The notes beneath the pieces were generated by a model. It was not told the DNA's origin and did not search any database. It saw nothing but the letters and a program-made list of their open reading frames with translations. Shown piece after piece: positions 21,366-34,583 of a DNA stretch of 64,000 bases. The translations under genes and the position numbers were made by a program. Numbering within the stretch: position 1 is the first letter of the stretch; each line of letters begins with the position of its first letter. The DNA comes from Linyphia triangularis (Eukaryota > Arthropoda > Arachnida > Araneae > Linyphiidae), in contig OZ021725.1 of the NCBI GenBank assembly GCA_963978545.1, positions 86,660,305-86,724,304 of the forward strand, written 5' to 3'.

Positions 21366-22094
21366 CTTTAGAACATTACAAAATGTCATTTTAAGCTATA
21401 TTTTACGCTGGAAAGTGGAAATGGGGGCGGAATGATACTTTTGACCCCGATGTCTTTGGACCACGGGGGCGAACGCCCCCTTTGCCCAAGTGTAGTTGGC
21501 GCCTATGTACTGCCGGTAAGGATTTTCACGGATATAATTACACGCAGCGAAATAAATGAACCCAACATTGTAATTCAGAATAAACAAAAAGGAAAAGATA
21601 AATATCTACTCATGATAGTAGGAAAGGACGTTTTTTGACACTGTTCCTCCTTGAGACAGTTAAATGGAGAACCTTGCCCTTTTTTTCTTTGGGTTGATCT
21701 AGTTCAAGGTGAACAGCAAAGTGTCTGAAAAGTAATATGAGCTGTGGTAGGTGAAGTGATACTTGTCAGACTCATGGAGAAATAAGACCTTTTGGTGTCC
21801 ATTTCTGAACTGTAAAAGATATGTTTTACTCAAGAGGAGAATATTCAACCAGTCGTTTCAATGTCAACAACCTAAGACAGGTACAAATTGCAAATCAATT
21901 TATACGCTAAACTAAACAAGTGGTTAGTTCCAAGTATCTTATATCTGAATGACAAGTGGGTATTGTAATTTAATAGCTAAATGAAAGAAGTCATCACGGT
22001 GTCATTGAAAAGCTTTAGATCAGGGCCATTTTTTAAAACCTTTTCCCAACTACGATTTTTATGTTTGTTTGCGGCGAACAAGTCTTCAGAGGAC

Positions 22095-22335
22095 TCATCA
22101 ACTCATTTGCCGTCATCTTATCGCGATAAAACTTGACAGACAGATTCGTTGTCGACAGTAATATATCAAGTTTGGTTTTTGGGTCTGTCACTAAGAGGCC
22201 ACTTTTACACACGTTTCTATTAGTTCTTAAGATGAATAATCAAACCACTTGCATCACTTACCGTCACGCAATCGAGATGAAACTTGACAGATAGAATGTA
22301 CTGCTATCGACAACGATCCTATCAAGTTTAGGGGG
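22095..22335. repeat. Pair of diverged direct repeats, about 75 bp
   Basis: About 22105-22175 and 22260-22330 share the layout GCCGTCA..TCGCGATAAAACTTGACAGACAG (interrupted here) followed 20 bases on by TATCAAGTTT. The second copy reads CCGTCACGCAATCGAGATG then AAACTTGACAGATAG. Probably an old tandem duplication inside a dispersed repeat; no coding capacity. Confidence 0.45.
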
Positions 22336-22339
22336 TGAA

Positions 22340-23185
22340 AAAAAAAATTATGAGGCGGAATCGATGGTTTTCTTTGTAATGGTAACACTATGAAAAGTCG
22401 ACTTGAGCTCAAAATCGTTAAAATAAGCTGCAATTGAGCATAAAAACTGGCAATGCGCATAAAGGATTTATGCTAAAAACTTTATTTATGGGTTAGTTTT
22501 ATATTTAATGATTCAATTGCAATAATATTATTCAAAAATACTAATAAGTTTTCTTGGTAAATTCAGTTGAGTCCGTTTGCTTAGGGAATGATACGCAATT
22601 ACTTTACCAAAGTCATGTGTCGCGCATGACTAGAAGTCCATCTTTTCAATGTCCTACGCTCCCGAACAGCCCGATAAGAAAAGGAAAGAAAAAAAAGAAG
22701 GGGGAGGGGGGAAACATCCGAGTTTTTCAAGGCATGCACTTCATTACATTAATAAATCCCGAGTTTAATAAATCCAGTAACTGCTCGTGGCAGCTTTTCC
22801 GAGACTAGAACAGAAAGATCCAGAAAACAAAAGAAATCCACAAAATATAGCAGGGACGAAATTACAACCGTCCGAACGACCCATAATAATAAATAACCGA
22901 AAAAAATAAATGGCGCAGTCTTTTTGAAATCGAGGATCCGTGATCCTGTTTTGGCAGGAGAGAATTTATATTTGTCTCAAAGTTCGATTTCTATGTGGAA
23001 CAAACTTAGTGCAACCCTAATAGTCTGGAAATAAGGTTGTGGTCCTTACGAGGTGCCTCTTATACGAGATGAGAGTTACACATAAAACGCATGATTCATT
23101 GAATAGTGTGTTGCCGGATGGGAATAGGTGAGATACGGCAAGGTGTAAAAACGGTCCTTAAAAGGAATACCGTGATTTAAACTTA
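22340..23185. other. Unassigned sequence
   Basis: No gene recognised. A purine-rich A/G stretch lies at about 22676-22712. Confidence 0.5.
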
Positions 23186-23200
23186 GTGGCAATGAGAACG

Positions 23201-23377
23201 GTTGGTTGTTTTCAGATTATCTGGCGCCGTCAGCAACACGAGGGCTATAATGCGCCGAAACATTCGTCATTAGACAAGCCAACATACATTTACAAACACC
23301 CATGCCAACACGGGACTCGAACCCGCAATCTCGCGGTCTAGAAGCTAGCACGCTAACCACTATACCGTTTGGTCGGC
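23201..23377 (-). mobile_element. tRNA-derived SINE, family 1, copy 3
   Basis: Flanked by perfect 12-bp repeats GCAATGAGAACG (23189-23200 and 23378-23389). Minus-strand reading starts at the tRNA head GCCGACCAAACGG with box B GGTTCGAGTCC. Only a handful of differences separate it from copy 4, so both are young. Confidence 0.92.
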
Positions 23378-23569
23378 GCAATGAGAACGAATTGTGTTTT
23401 TATTATTGAAAGTTTCTTCTAAAATTAAGATGAACCGACGTACGGACAGTTGAAATATAGATAGAGCACGGACGAATTGGTTAAAATACAAAGCAAAATT
23501 AAGTATCGTAAATAGACGCACCATAGACAGTAGTTACGTTTTCATTCCTTATTTAAAAAAAAAAAAAAA

Positions 23570-24140
23570 AAAAAAATGCCAGTTTAGCGATACTTTTGGC
23601 GTTAATTCTCACATTAACATTGAAAAAAAAAAAAAAAAAAAAAAGACGAAAAAGCCAAAATAGCGAATTTGGTGATAACTTTTCGATAATTCTTACATTA
23701 TCTTCTCTTGTCATGAAATTATGGGAAAACAGTCTTTGATGGGCGATGCACACGAAAAAAAAACTTTGATTAGTTTTTCAACTTTTTACATCTTTATCGC
23801 ATTTTTACGGGAATTTCGGAGGCGTGGATGTTTAAAACACCATAAAAGGCATTACCACAGCAATTTTGATCAAAATCATTAGAGCATTTTTTAGCAATTG
23901 CTGAAAAACATAAAACTTTCAATGGCAGCTACTTTATGCGCATGCGCTATTTTGACCAAAACCTTAATGACAGGTCCCATGGCCACCACTAACAAAATTT
24001 GAATATCGTAAGTCAATTCATGTGCGAGTTATGCTAACCGCACACACACAAAGGGACGGACACAATTTTTTTTCTCTATCACTTTTTTGAACTTTGCACA
24101 ATCCAAAACGTGTACAAATGCAAAAAAAAAGTAAAAAAAA
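23570..24140 (+). repeat. Dispersed repeat family S, copy 1
   Basis: Matches 53165-53660 over most of its length, sharing AACCTTAATGACAGGTCCCA, GCGCATGCGC-like and AAAAGGCATTA words. The first 150 bp contain an internal duplication in which two poly-A tracts each precede a similar segment. No coding capacity. Confidence 0.7.
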
Positions 24141-24978
24141 AATCAAAATACATTTTTATAACCGAACGTAATACTTACATTTTAAAAGTACAAAATTCCT
24201 CTAATATAGCCAGCGTAATAATTTTTTGGGTCTAATGTAAGATAACAAATAAACGAACACTGAATATTTACAGCAGTATAAAATCCATACATCACGCCTC
24301 TAATCTTTGCTGACGCCAGTTAAAATTAATTAGAAAGCAATTAAAAAGCTTCTACCTCACTATCAAGTCCGAAACCTTGTAGTTGGCAGAAAATCGCTAA
24401 CGGTGTAAAAGGGATTATAAAAACGTTAAAAAAACGCGAAAGATTAAAGTCATTAAAACGAGATTACACCACACACATAAAATAAAATCAGAGACGTAAC
24501 AAAATGCTAATAAGTTACCTCGGACGATGAATTTCTGCAGGGGTAAAAGGAAAACCGTGTAGCCGCAAAGCAAAATGACGTTTCATTAAATGATGATGGA
24601 AAGAAAAGCGGGAAAAATTCCGGGAAATGTGAAAATAACGATTTCGGCGTCGCCTTGTTAGCAGCAGGATTGTAGACTGGTCCTTCCTGATCGCGATGGC
24701 AATTATCGTAAATTTACTTGTTACCGGGCGACTAGCTTGATTTTAATTTATTTCGTTTATTGTGATCATTTACGTTGGGGAACCGGGAAAAAAGCTTCAG
24801 AGGAATCAGCAGGAAAATTTGTTTTATACTAGGCGTTTCCTGGAAAGAGCATTTTTGTTTATGCAACTTTTGTAATCCAGTCCACAATTTAATCATCTGA
24901 CAAAGAAGAAGAAAAAATTAGCAAAAATCTCTGTCACTAAAAGACACACTTCACTTCAGATTCATTCAGTTGGAATTT

Positions 24979-25161
24979 GCCCACCTGATGGCTGTGTGGT
25001 TAGTGGTACTGGTCTCGCATACCAAAAGTGCTGGGTTTGAATTCCGGGTTAGGCATGGATGTTAATTATGGATCGGAATCCACATTAAGCTGTAGGTCCC
25101 GGCCTGATTGGCTGTCATTGTGTATAAAAAAAGGTCTTTAGAGTATAAACCAAGCAACCAA
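24979..25161 (+). mobile_element. tRNA-derived SINE, family 2, copy 1
   Basis: Flanked by perfect 13-bp repeats TCAGTTGGAATTT (24966-24978 and 25162-25174). The head GCCCACCTGATGGCTGTGTG, box A TGTGGTTAGTGG and box B-like GGTTTGAATTCC form a tRNA-like start. The body ends in a CAAGCAACCA tail. Related copies: 51530-51705 and 51868-51940. Confidence 0.85.
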
Positions 25162-25986
25162 TCAGTTGGAATTTACGGCTGAATGAAGATTATGCGTGAT
25201 GACGACCAAGTTAATTCCTTTGAGCCTGGCGCGAATCCAAGGTGAGGTTTTTTAGGGTAAGACCCCCCCCCCCCCCTCCTAGGATTCCTAAAGTACCAGA
25301 GTTTTGTTATGATTGTGTAAGAAACACTTAGCAATTGTAAATAATTTCAAAACAATGAGCGTTTAATCTACCATTATTCAGACAAAGTTTGCACTAAAGT
25401 AACTATTAGGTCCAAGAACTTTGAAACAAATAACGGATTTGTAAATCTCCTAGCATAAAAAAAAAAAAATCATTATACAATATTTCTGGTTTGCTTGAGT
25501 CCAATATAAAGTGCCGTTAAAAGCTAATATAAAAATAAGAATATTTACGTTTTTCAAATGTTGCAATAGTGTTTCAGTGCTATATATGGCTCTTGTCTTA
25601 AAAGCGCTATAAATATGTAGTAAAATCAGCCCTAATATAAAGTTTATCTGTTTACCTACAATATAACTCCTTCTATAATTAAATTTAAACAAAGCAAAAA
25701 AAAAAAAAAAACATTCATATTAATTTATAATCCTGAAAATATGGATAATTCGGAATCTAGACAAATTCTTGTCTCATGTTGTGTTGTTTTACATAACTTG
25801 AAAACTGCACAAAAAAAATTTATATATATATATTTTTTCTTTTAGTAGGTGACTGATTAAGAAACTGCAAAAAAATTGGTGGCATGCGACAAATATGATG
25901 AAAAATTACGGTATTGAAGGGTTCTTTTATGCAGAGAAATACTGGCGCAAATTTAGAGCTTGATTGAAAGTGAAAATCCCTCCAGC

Positions 25987-26625
25987 ATGGCCATGATCAT
26001 CGCCTAGGCCCACAAGGCCCGAGCCTTGGGCCCCATGATTTTAAGGGGGCCCCGAAATATGCATTAAACCTATAACTTTTCTATTACAAAATCTATGTAA
26101 ATATCTTTTATAATCTGTATAAAATAATTTTGACATAAAAATCATTTTGTATTGATTTTGAACAGTCTTTGGTATTCCAGAGTGCATTTATTCAAATAAA
26201 CCAAACCATCATTTAAAAGAGTAAAAAACAAGCTTTTCTAAAAGATAGAGACAAAATTAAAAGTAATTATCGATGAATTTATTGTAAAATCAGCAAATGT
26301 CGACCCTGAAGTTATGAGTAATGCTGCAGATATTATTGTACGGATATTACTACTCATTGTGATCGTGAAATGTAATACTACATTACAAAGTTTTTCCTGT
26401 TTTGATTTATAAATTTGATTGTTTGAAATTTGTTTCTTTATTCGTGATAAAAAAAATTAACTTTTAGAAAACAATATACTAGCATTAATTTATCAACTTT
26501 TTCTATATGTAATGTTAATTCATTTGAGTATGTGTCAAATCCATTTCCAATAAATCTCGCATTTGAAAAAGGGGCCCCCAAAATTGTGCGGGCCTCGTGC
26601 CCCAACTTGTCATGATCAGGCCCTG
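25987..26625. mobile_element. hAT-type MITE with GGGGCCC-rich ends
   Basis: The right end, inverted, is CAGGGCCTGATCATGACAAG; the left end ATGGCCATGATCATCGCC has lost or altered the first base. CCTCCAGC flanks both sides (25979-25986 and 26626-26633), an exact 8-bp duplication. The interior is AT-rich between GGGGCCCC-type segments at 26035-26052 and 26570-26582. Confidence 0.8.
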
Positions 26626-26639
26626 CCTCCAGCAGAACT

Positions 26640-28985
26640 TTTTCTGGTTGCAGTCATGCTTGGAGCTGAAATAAATGAAACACACATTGGGATTGGCTAA
26701 CAGAATGTGTAAATTCGAATTCGTCGATATAGATGAGACCAATCACAACACATGGACGTTACAAATGTTGTCATTCAATGCACCCCACTAGAAATAACGC
26801 TGCGCAACGAAGTACATTCTGTTTCTAAACCACATAATAAACCCAGCGGCCTCTTCAGTCGAGTTTATTTCGAGGAGGATCTGAATCCGGCGAGAAGCAT
26901 GGCCAGAATGTTTAATTAAAAGTCAAGTGAGTGTTTTAATTACTAGAAGCTGCTTCGGAGAATACCATGCAATCACCGTCATTCCAGGCCAGAGAGTTTT
27001 AATACGGAATGGACTACGACCACGTGCGAATTAGCCGCGAGGAAGAATGGCAAAGGCTGGGGGAATGGCCAGATAAGGGATTTACTAACACCAACATCAT
27101 ATTTGAAGAATAATTAACTTGGGAAGATATACAATGAAATACATGTGGGAATCGTGAAATTCTCTCTCTAAGTTGGAATTTTCGTTGTTGTGTACCTACA
27201 TGTTGCTGGTAAAAAGTAATAATTTTAACTTGAGGATTGCGTTCTATGTGTTCAACCGCACCATTAAAAAAAATAAAAAATAATGAACTTTAAATGAAGC
27301 TTAGAACAAGTCTAGGCTTCAATTCCTTACAATATTGACAGATTTTAAAAGATTTAAAAGTACTCCACAAATCACTGTTTGTAGATATTTCGTCATTCTG
27401 AGTATCTTAGACGGACCATAAAAAAAAGGAGCGAAAAATCATCTTAAATAACATTCGGAAAAAAATGTGAAAAGTACGTAGGATAAACACGTAATGTCAA
27501 ACCGTTGGTAAAATTTAAATTTTAAAGCCATCTAGTTGCATATGAAAGGAACCATTTAGTCTATTTTATAATTTTGGAGCAAAAGACATTTGATGAGCAG
27601 AGATAATGGTGATAGAAGTTTTACTTTATTGGAAGAAAACCCGCGTCGACAGGAATATTGGAATATTTACTTTGGTTGACAATACTTTCTTATCCCCATT
27701 CTATACTACTTTATTATGAAGACAGTACAATCTGAAAACGGATGTTCATATATATATATTTTAGTTTTAATTGCTACAAAAAGAGCAAGCGCCCATTTTA
27801 ATGTATAATGTAAGTTTTGCCACGCTATATCTACACAAGAAACTAGATCTGATTTTGCGCACAGAAGCAATTTCATAAAATGTACAACACACTAATATCA
27901 AATTAATGCTTAGTTATCTTTATAGGTGTAAAGTCTGCTGCAGAACAAAGATACCGTAATTTGAAGTTAAAAGTTTGTAAGCGAATAAATCTTCGATGAC
28001 AAAAAAAAAAAGGGGTCCACAAATTGTTGAAAGTTCACTCATAAGTTTCCGTTTCAAAATCTTATTCGGTGGATTTTAGTTTTAAACAAAGAAATCATTA
28101 TTGTTAAATGAAGATATAAAAGAAAGAAAAAAAACTTCATTTTACGACGTTAATAATTCACCCTCTGAAGTTAAAAATAGAAAATCCGGAGTCTCCGAAC
28201 GGAGATTAAAAGACGGAGATTTATAAGCCAGCTTAAGAAAAAGCCAATGTAACATTTTAAAAGAATCATCCAAACCTCCAAAACAGTGGAACACTAACGA
28301 TAAAGAACCGACCTTAGAGGAAGAAAACAAGTTCGAAGACAACATACACAGCAATCCGATCGACTTTTTAAAGAGAGGAATTGGTACCTGATGAAAAATT
28401 ATGGTCTCGCATGAAATCTTCAAGCCGAAAAGTTTTGCAGTTTGTTCTATGTCTTAAATCCTTGTAGTTGTGCTTTTTTTTTGTAGCGCCCAAAAAGTAG
28501 AATTTTGTTTCGAGAAAGATAATCGATGATGGTGACAAAAATTAAGATGTTTAGTAGTTGTCTTACTTTGGAACTTTTACAATCTATAATCTGAACAAAT
28601 ATGGAATTTTAAAATGTTCACATTGTATAAAATGAAAATCCAAATAAATATTATAACGCTTGAACTTTTTTTTATTAATGGTACACAATATTTATTAAAA
28701 AGTGACGTATCTTCAACTCCATATTCAACAATAAAATATTTAATTACATACATTTTTTAAAAATTCTTTTTGTTGAGCTATATACCAGACATGGTACTAC
28801 TCCTCCCAAGCCAAAAAAGCTTCACATAAAAACGATGAAAACCAGGAGGGGAAAAAAATCTAATTTTCGTATAAAAAACATTTAATCTAAACAAACCACA
28901 GAATTACACTATATTGACTAACAGGTGAATCCATTTTAACTCAGTTTTCTAATTTTTAAGCTACATCCAAAGTATAGAAATTTCG
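26640..28985. other. Intergenic, no gene recognised
   Basis: A GC-richer stretch at about 26800-27090 has no conserved reading frame; it could be regulatory, but nothing specific supports that. The rest is AT-rich. Confidence 0.45.
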
Positions 28986-28990
28986 GTTAA

Positions 28991-29207
28991 CCTTTAACTG
29001 CTGTAAGCGGTCTGACAGACCGCAAGTCATTTTTTGTGGAATGTTTCCACCCCCTAAAGTATCTCATCTTTGACTTTTATATAAATTTTTCTGATACTAT
29101 GTTTCTTAAACTTTAAATTGATGTTTACCAATTTATTTGACGCAGTATAGACCATGTGTTGCTCTTGCACCAAAAACCTCAAACCACCTAACCACAGCAG
29201 TTAAAGG
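28991..29207. mobile_element. piggyBac-type MITE, family P3 (217 bp)
   Basis: TTAA on both sides (28987-28990, 29208-29211). Ends CCTTTAACTGCTG and, inverted, CCTTTAACTGCTG, identical over 13 bases. A perfect palindrome GCGGTCTGACAGACCGC lies just inside the left end (29007-29023). Confidence 0.85.
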
Positions 29208-29211
29208 TTAA

Positions 29212-31140
29212 AAAGGCTGATCTGAAAAATGAGCAACTTGTCGGTTTTGAGTTTCAACAATCGAGTACATAAAAGTTATTCTTGCTGAAACTTTTCTTCT
29301 TGAAAACTTAGTTTCTTTTAAGTTTTTTTTTTTTTTTTAGATAGTTTTTTGAACTTCATAAGAAACATTTCTGGGTCATCCATAAAAAAAAATTGTATAG
29401 GAAAAAGGTAAATTTTATTTTCGATTGTTATGATATTGTAGAAGTTGCCTAATAATCTTATGATTTCGTACGTTGGTTCTGTTGAGAGTTATAAATAAAC
29501 AATAAAGTTGACACTTAAGTAATTTATAGGTTTTTGTTTTTTAATACATATATGTGTAGGCTTTGTGGTTTAAATGTTTTAGACATTGTCCCTAGTGGCA
29601 ATTATATTAATGAAACTATGCACAAAAAAAAAAACTTTTTGATGTCACCTATCATTACATGAAGCTATTGTACTATGGAGATTAATTTTGGCAGACAAAA
29701 AATTTCATGGTTTCTGTCAAACTAAATGTGTACCAATGCCATACATAGGAATTGAAATATTCGACAATAAGATCTAAAGGGGCTTTATGGAAGAAAACAT
29801 GGGTGGCACTCAGTCGCCCCACACGTTATGCTGTGTAATTGCGCCACCGAAAAATAAAACAACCTCTCTCCTGACAGAACAACTTAGTTATTTTTTAATT
29901 TACTTTTAAAATAACTCCTATGTTGTAAGGTGTTCAATCACATACATTAAATATTAAAGTAGTTATTTACCAAAAGTGGCAAAAAAGTAAGTTAAACGAA
30001 ATCACGAATCACACCTGATTCACACATTATTTCACACATATAACTTTATTAAGTTATCATAAGTAAGAAACTCTATTTATGGGGAAAGGAGCCTATCATG
30101 AAATTTTAATTAAAACATTTATTTAACTGAGAAAGATGTTAACGCCGATTCACTTCCCTTAACAGTAAAGAATATTAAGTTTCATCAATAAAAACTTTAA
30201 GCGTCTCGACAACAGCATCGTCATGCAGACTCCATTTAAATTTGCAAACTAATGTAAATGCAAGTCGTGACCTGCTAAAGGGACATCATCGCCATTTAGA
30301 ATAGACTACCGAACTAAATGCTCATTCCTATCAACCAATATCCAAAGAATTACACGAATGTTCGATTTACCGGACCGACGGAACGTTCCGGCAATTTAAT
30401 CGCGCCAAACCGAGATGACAGGAGAGTGAACGACTGGTTTCTGCCAAATACATGGAAGAACGACCATTTTCTGACAATTTATTTCAGCCTTTGACCCTAT
30501 TTGATGTTCTGGACAGTTCTTTCTATTTCTGTCGTTTTTTCTTTCAGTGACCAGGGTGTCACTAGAACTTCTAAGTTTTTTTCTTCTTTTTTTCTCCCTA
30601 TTCCACGATCGTTATTTCTTCTTTCTGGTTCTCGCCCCCTAACGAAAAAGAGCTTCCGATTGCTTCTGGATATACGCCATTATCGAGTTTCAGATGAAAG
30701 TACAAAAAAAATGGTTCGACGTATAGATCAATTACTGTTCTTCGGCTCGTGGATATGTGGTGTAATGAGTCAATGATGAGGGAGAAATAAAACCTGGAAG
30801 CAGTGTTATTTAGGGTTTATTTTAAGAGACAGCTGTAAAATGCAAACTTAGAAGTTATTCTTTTTTGTTTCAATAATCAATTAAGTATTATTGAGTATCT
30901 GTACTTAAGATTAAGAACAGTCAATGCATTCAGCTTTGAAAAGTAGGCAAATAAAAAAAAAAATAGAGTTTAGTGTATCTGCATGCTAAACAATTTGCAA
31001 GATTTTAATAATGACTGTAGTTATTGATACAAAAAAACTTTAAAAATATAGTTCCACTCATTAGAAACGTCTTTAGTATTAGAATGTAGTAACTATTATT
31101 TAATTCATTGTAAGGATATTGATTGTAATGATAAATAGTA
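29212..31140. other. Intergenic, no gene recognised
   Basis: AT-rich. A GC-richer patch at about 30300-30480 is unexplained. Confidence 0.45.
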
Positions 31141-31149
31141 TAAAATAAT

Positions 31150-31435
31150 TGGCAAGAGCCGTTATACGGTTTACCCTGGGCCTTAAGTCCAAGCCCATTA
31201 CAGTTTTTTTTTTTTTTTCCTTTTTCATTTGAGTTTTATAAAACATCGATACAACTGAACATTAGCATACATCCCTTTTTATACCAGCAGGCGGAGCAGG
31301 CGCATGCCCACACAATGCCTTTCCTGCGCATGCCCAAACACTAAGTGGGGACGGACACCGGACCACACTTCTGACCAACTGAAACGATACCTTTGGGCTT
31401 TAGGACCAGGGTAACAAGCTTCTTAACCATCTACC
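31150..31435 (-). repeat. Possible diverged tRNA-derived SINE
   Basis: On the minus strand, TAGATGGTTAAGAAGCTTG resembles a tRNA box A region and AAAGGTATCGTTTCAG stands about where box B should be, but it does not match the box B consensus. The GC-richer body repeats GCGCATGCCCA twice (31300 and 31325, plus strand). Weakly supported. Confidence 0.25.
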
Positions 31436-31439
31436 TATA

Positions 31440-33040
31440 ACTAACGTTGTCATTTTTGTTCTCGATTCAATGCACAGATTGAAGCAGATTTTTGCTTGGG
31501 CCAAATGTTTTTTAGAAAAGTTCATGGGGCAATTTTGCATAAGGCTACAATAAATCTGTACCCCAGAACAGAACCAATCTAGCCTACGTTACAATAGGAT
31601 AACTATAACTGAGAGTGAAAAAGTTGAATCATATTCTCGTTGGAACTTCTACATAACGCTCGATTACCTCGCTAAATGGTTTAGATATTTTTTTCAGTTA
31701 CGTTCTTATGGTTCAATAGAAAATGAACTTTTTTTTAAGACACTATTTAAAATTAAACTAAAAATCATCAAATTGAGACTGCTCTGGGGTATAAATATAC
31801 TGATAACTTCATGTGTTTGTTATAAGTTTAAAACCTTGAAGATACTTCATCCAGGTTACAAAAGTTTTGATAATTGTATTAAAAAAAAAATGAACAATTT
31901 TTTCATTAATGTTTACATTTATTATACTAAACAAATAATTTTGAAATATATTGCAATACCATTGAATCAATGACTGAAATACAGCTCAGAGTTGAGGTTC
32001 TAATTGCTGAGATTACAAGTTAAACCGTAACAAAAAGCTAACAGGAAGTTAAACATCAAACTAACATCTCACTACAAAGAACACTTTCACTATAACAGCA
32101 ATTGTTCCTGTTGCCAAAAGGCGCAAAGAAAAAGCATCCGATATATGCGTGGCTTCTGGCACCTTGTAGTGTTTCAGAAAACGACTGTGCAGATAACCAA
32201 GTGCAGAAGAACACATTTTCCGGATTATTTCATTGTTACGACAGTTTTTTATTTTTTTTTATTTATTGAGAGGATCGTTTCTCTTGTCCAGTGCGGTGCA
32301 GAATAGTTTTCAGTTTCCCTTTATTCGTCTTGCGCTGGGTACTTAACAATTTACTTTTTTATTTTATTCTTTGTAGCTGGTCTCTTTATTCCGCGAACGG
32401 TTCTTTTCTACAAAAAGAGGATATAATAATGAAAGATGCAGTGTTCCATAGATTTTCCCATTTGGATGTGTTAGAACGATACCTGCAGTTCTTATTTTTC
32501 TAAGAATGCTTAGTTTTTCAATGGACTGTTACTCTTTACTTTTTGCCATTTTTAAAGATTACTTTGGATGATTTTTTTTTTTACGAACAAAATCGGAGAC
32601 TTAAAGTCTTTCTACTCTTTATAGAAATGAATAAGAAAAATAGTTTTTTCTCCAATAGAATGCAGCAGATTTTTTTAAATTTTTTTTTATTGTTCCCGAA
32701 AATTTTTCCGGAAATATAAATATAAAAAAAAATAAGAAGCTTCTTTTAGGATATTGTTCTGCAGCTGTTTCAATTGCGTGACTTAATACCATTACAGGAA
32801 AATGTACTTAAAAAAAAGATAACAGTTGGTGAACCATGTCAGAATCTAAAAAACACCATAGATACATTTAATATTAAAACGTAGTATAGTTTTCCTTCTA
32901 TGAACAATGTAGCAATAGATATTGGCAAGGAATCTTCTTTTGATCGAACAAGACAAATTATATTTAATTACTTATTAAAAATATTTCTTGGTGCATTTTT
33001 AGAATTTCTTTCTACCGAAATTCCAATGCTATTGTATGAA
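31440..33040. other. AT-rich intergenic, nothing recognised
   Basis: No gene or named repeat. Poly-T tracts occur around 32240-32270 and 32570-32590. Confidence 0.5.
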
Positions 33041-33045
33041 CATAT

Positions 33046-33846
33046 TGTTACGAATTTTGTATATTTGTAAATATTTCATAGTGTTAATTTTGTAAATAAG
33101 AAGATTTATGTACATTATGCATAAGGCAGTGCAATAGTTCGTTTTAGTTGGTTTCCCGGCAATAGGGGAGTTATCGCTTGATAACGGGTTTTACAGAGGT
33201 AACTCTGGGAAGCGAGTTTCAAGGGGCAGGGCATTTAACATTATGGTAATGGAAACCTCGCCAAATTGGCGAAATAGAGCCAAGTTGGCGACGGTTTTGG
33301 CGCCTAATTTTTGTCGCCAAATTTGGCGAGAAATCGCCAAATGTCACCAAACTTGGCGACCATTTGGCGACATTTTCGGTACATGTATAGGTACATGTAT
33401 CCCATGTACAGGACTTTTCGACTACAGTCTGGAAAGTTCTCCAAATTTCTCTCTCTGGAAGGTTCGTGAAGATTCGCAGCCTCCCCTATATAAACCCGGC
33501 CGTGAGTGAGTGAGTCAGTTGTCTCTTAACGTTCATTGTGAGAGCTGTATTCCTGACTTGAGTTAGTTCTTGGATTTTGAGTCACTGAATTAGTTGACTG
33601 GAGATACTGAGCAAACTGTATTGCATTGTCTTTTGCGACGATTTAGCCATAGACTAGATTTAGCAGGTGTTTTCAAGTTTTTAACTGCTGTTTTGTGCTC
33701 TATTGAGGTGAAAAGAGCTGTATTGTGTCTACTAGAACGAGAAGTTCTGGAGCTGTAAAAGAACTGTGAAGAGTTATTTTGGAATAAATTCCTGTAAGTT
33801 TTGATCTGCTTTGGCATCAAATCTTTTGAACCCGTCCCACGCAACA
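33046..33846 (+). mobile_element. Solo LTR A (Ty3/gypsy-like)
   Basis: Starts TGTTACGAATTTTG and ends CGCAACA, flanked by ATAT on both sides (33042-33045, 33847-33850). A TATA box TATATAAA (33487-33494) is followed by a GAGTGAGTGAGTCAG-rich leader and a polyadenylation signal AATAAA (33783-33788), the U3-R-U5 order of an LTR. The U3 part (33250-33375) contains a cluster of TTGGCGA words in both orientations, including the palindrome TCGCCAAATTTGGCGA. No internal retroelement sequence is adjacent, so it is a solo LTR left by recombination. Superfamily is inferred from the 4-bp duplication. Confidence 0.85.
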
Positions 33847-33991
33847 ATATAGGCGTTTTACACATACGTTTGTTATATTTACGTGTATCCCAACACTCTA
33901 ATTATGTATTGAGGACTGGCAACACTTTAAGTTCCGGATATTCTCCCATTTCAAGATTCGCTGCAACTATATTCTATTTTACTGACAGTTC

Positions 33992-34492
33992 GAGAGGCGA
34001 CTGCATGTTTAGGTACTCCATCGAACATCATTCTAAATTTTTTTACAGAATGTGAATAAAAGTTAGTAGATTACGAATCCACTGGTCAGTCGTGTCAAAA
34101 ATGGCCGAAACTGGTCAAAAATCGACTAGTAATGATTTGAACTAAATCCGATTGCCAAATATGCCATAACTTGCCAAATAATAAGCATTATTTTTTTATT
34201 TGATAACCATTCTCTCTTTAATTTTCAATTAAAGGCTGCACACGATTCGGATATCTGGCGACGGCTTATTCGCATCTTTTAAAAATGAGTGTGTTGCGTT
34301 AAGACGAAAAAGTGGGTTCATTTTTTGGCAAGTAATGACATATTTGGCAGTCGGATTTATTCAAACTCGATTTTTGATCAGTTTCGGCCATTTTTGCCAC
34401 GGCAGACCAGTGGATTCGTAATCCACTAACTTTTCTACACATTCTATAAAAAATTCAGAATGATGTTCGACCTAAACATGCAGTCGCCTCTC
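33992..34492. mobile_element. Snapback (fold-back) element, copy 1
   Basis: Long inverted arms of about 200 bp: the left starts GAGAGGCGACTGCATG and the right ends with its inverse. Shared arm words include CGAACATCATTCT, GATTACGAATCCACTGGTC and AAAATGGCCGAAACT. A central unmatched segment of about 100 bp remains. No coding capacity; target duplication unclear. Same family as 37286-37945. Confidence 0.75.
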
Positions 34493-34579
34493 AATCGATA
34501 AATAAAAGCTTCGTTAAAGCTTCTTTCCTGTTGTAATGTTATACATTCCAATTTTATTTATTCAATCCTAGCTATTGTG

Positions 34580-34583
<4 letters not shown>

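Noticed and set aside
24525..24660. GC-richer minus-strand stretch ending in a donor-like GTAACTT, as the missing 5' LMLN exon
   Set aside because: No signal peptide and no Cys-His-Pro pattern expected before [10 protein letters not shown]; frame phases do not settle it.
28142..28423. 93-codon minus-strand frame
   Set aside because: Composition is low-complexity Ser/Leu/Phe and it resembles nothing; likely chance.
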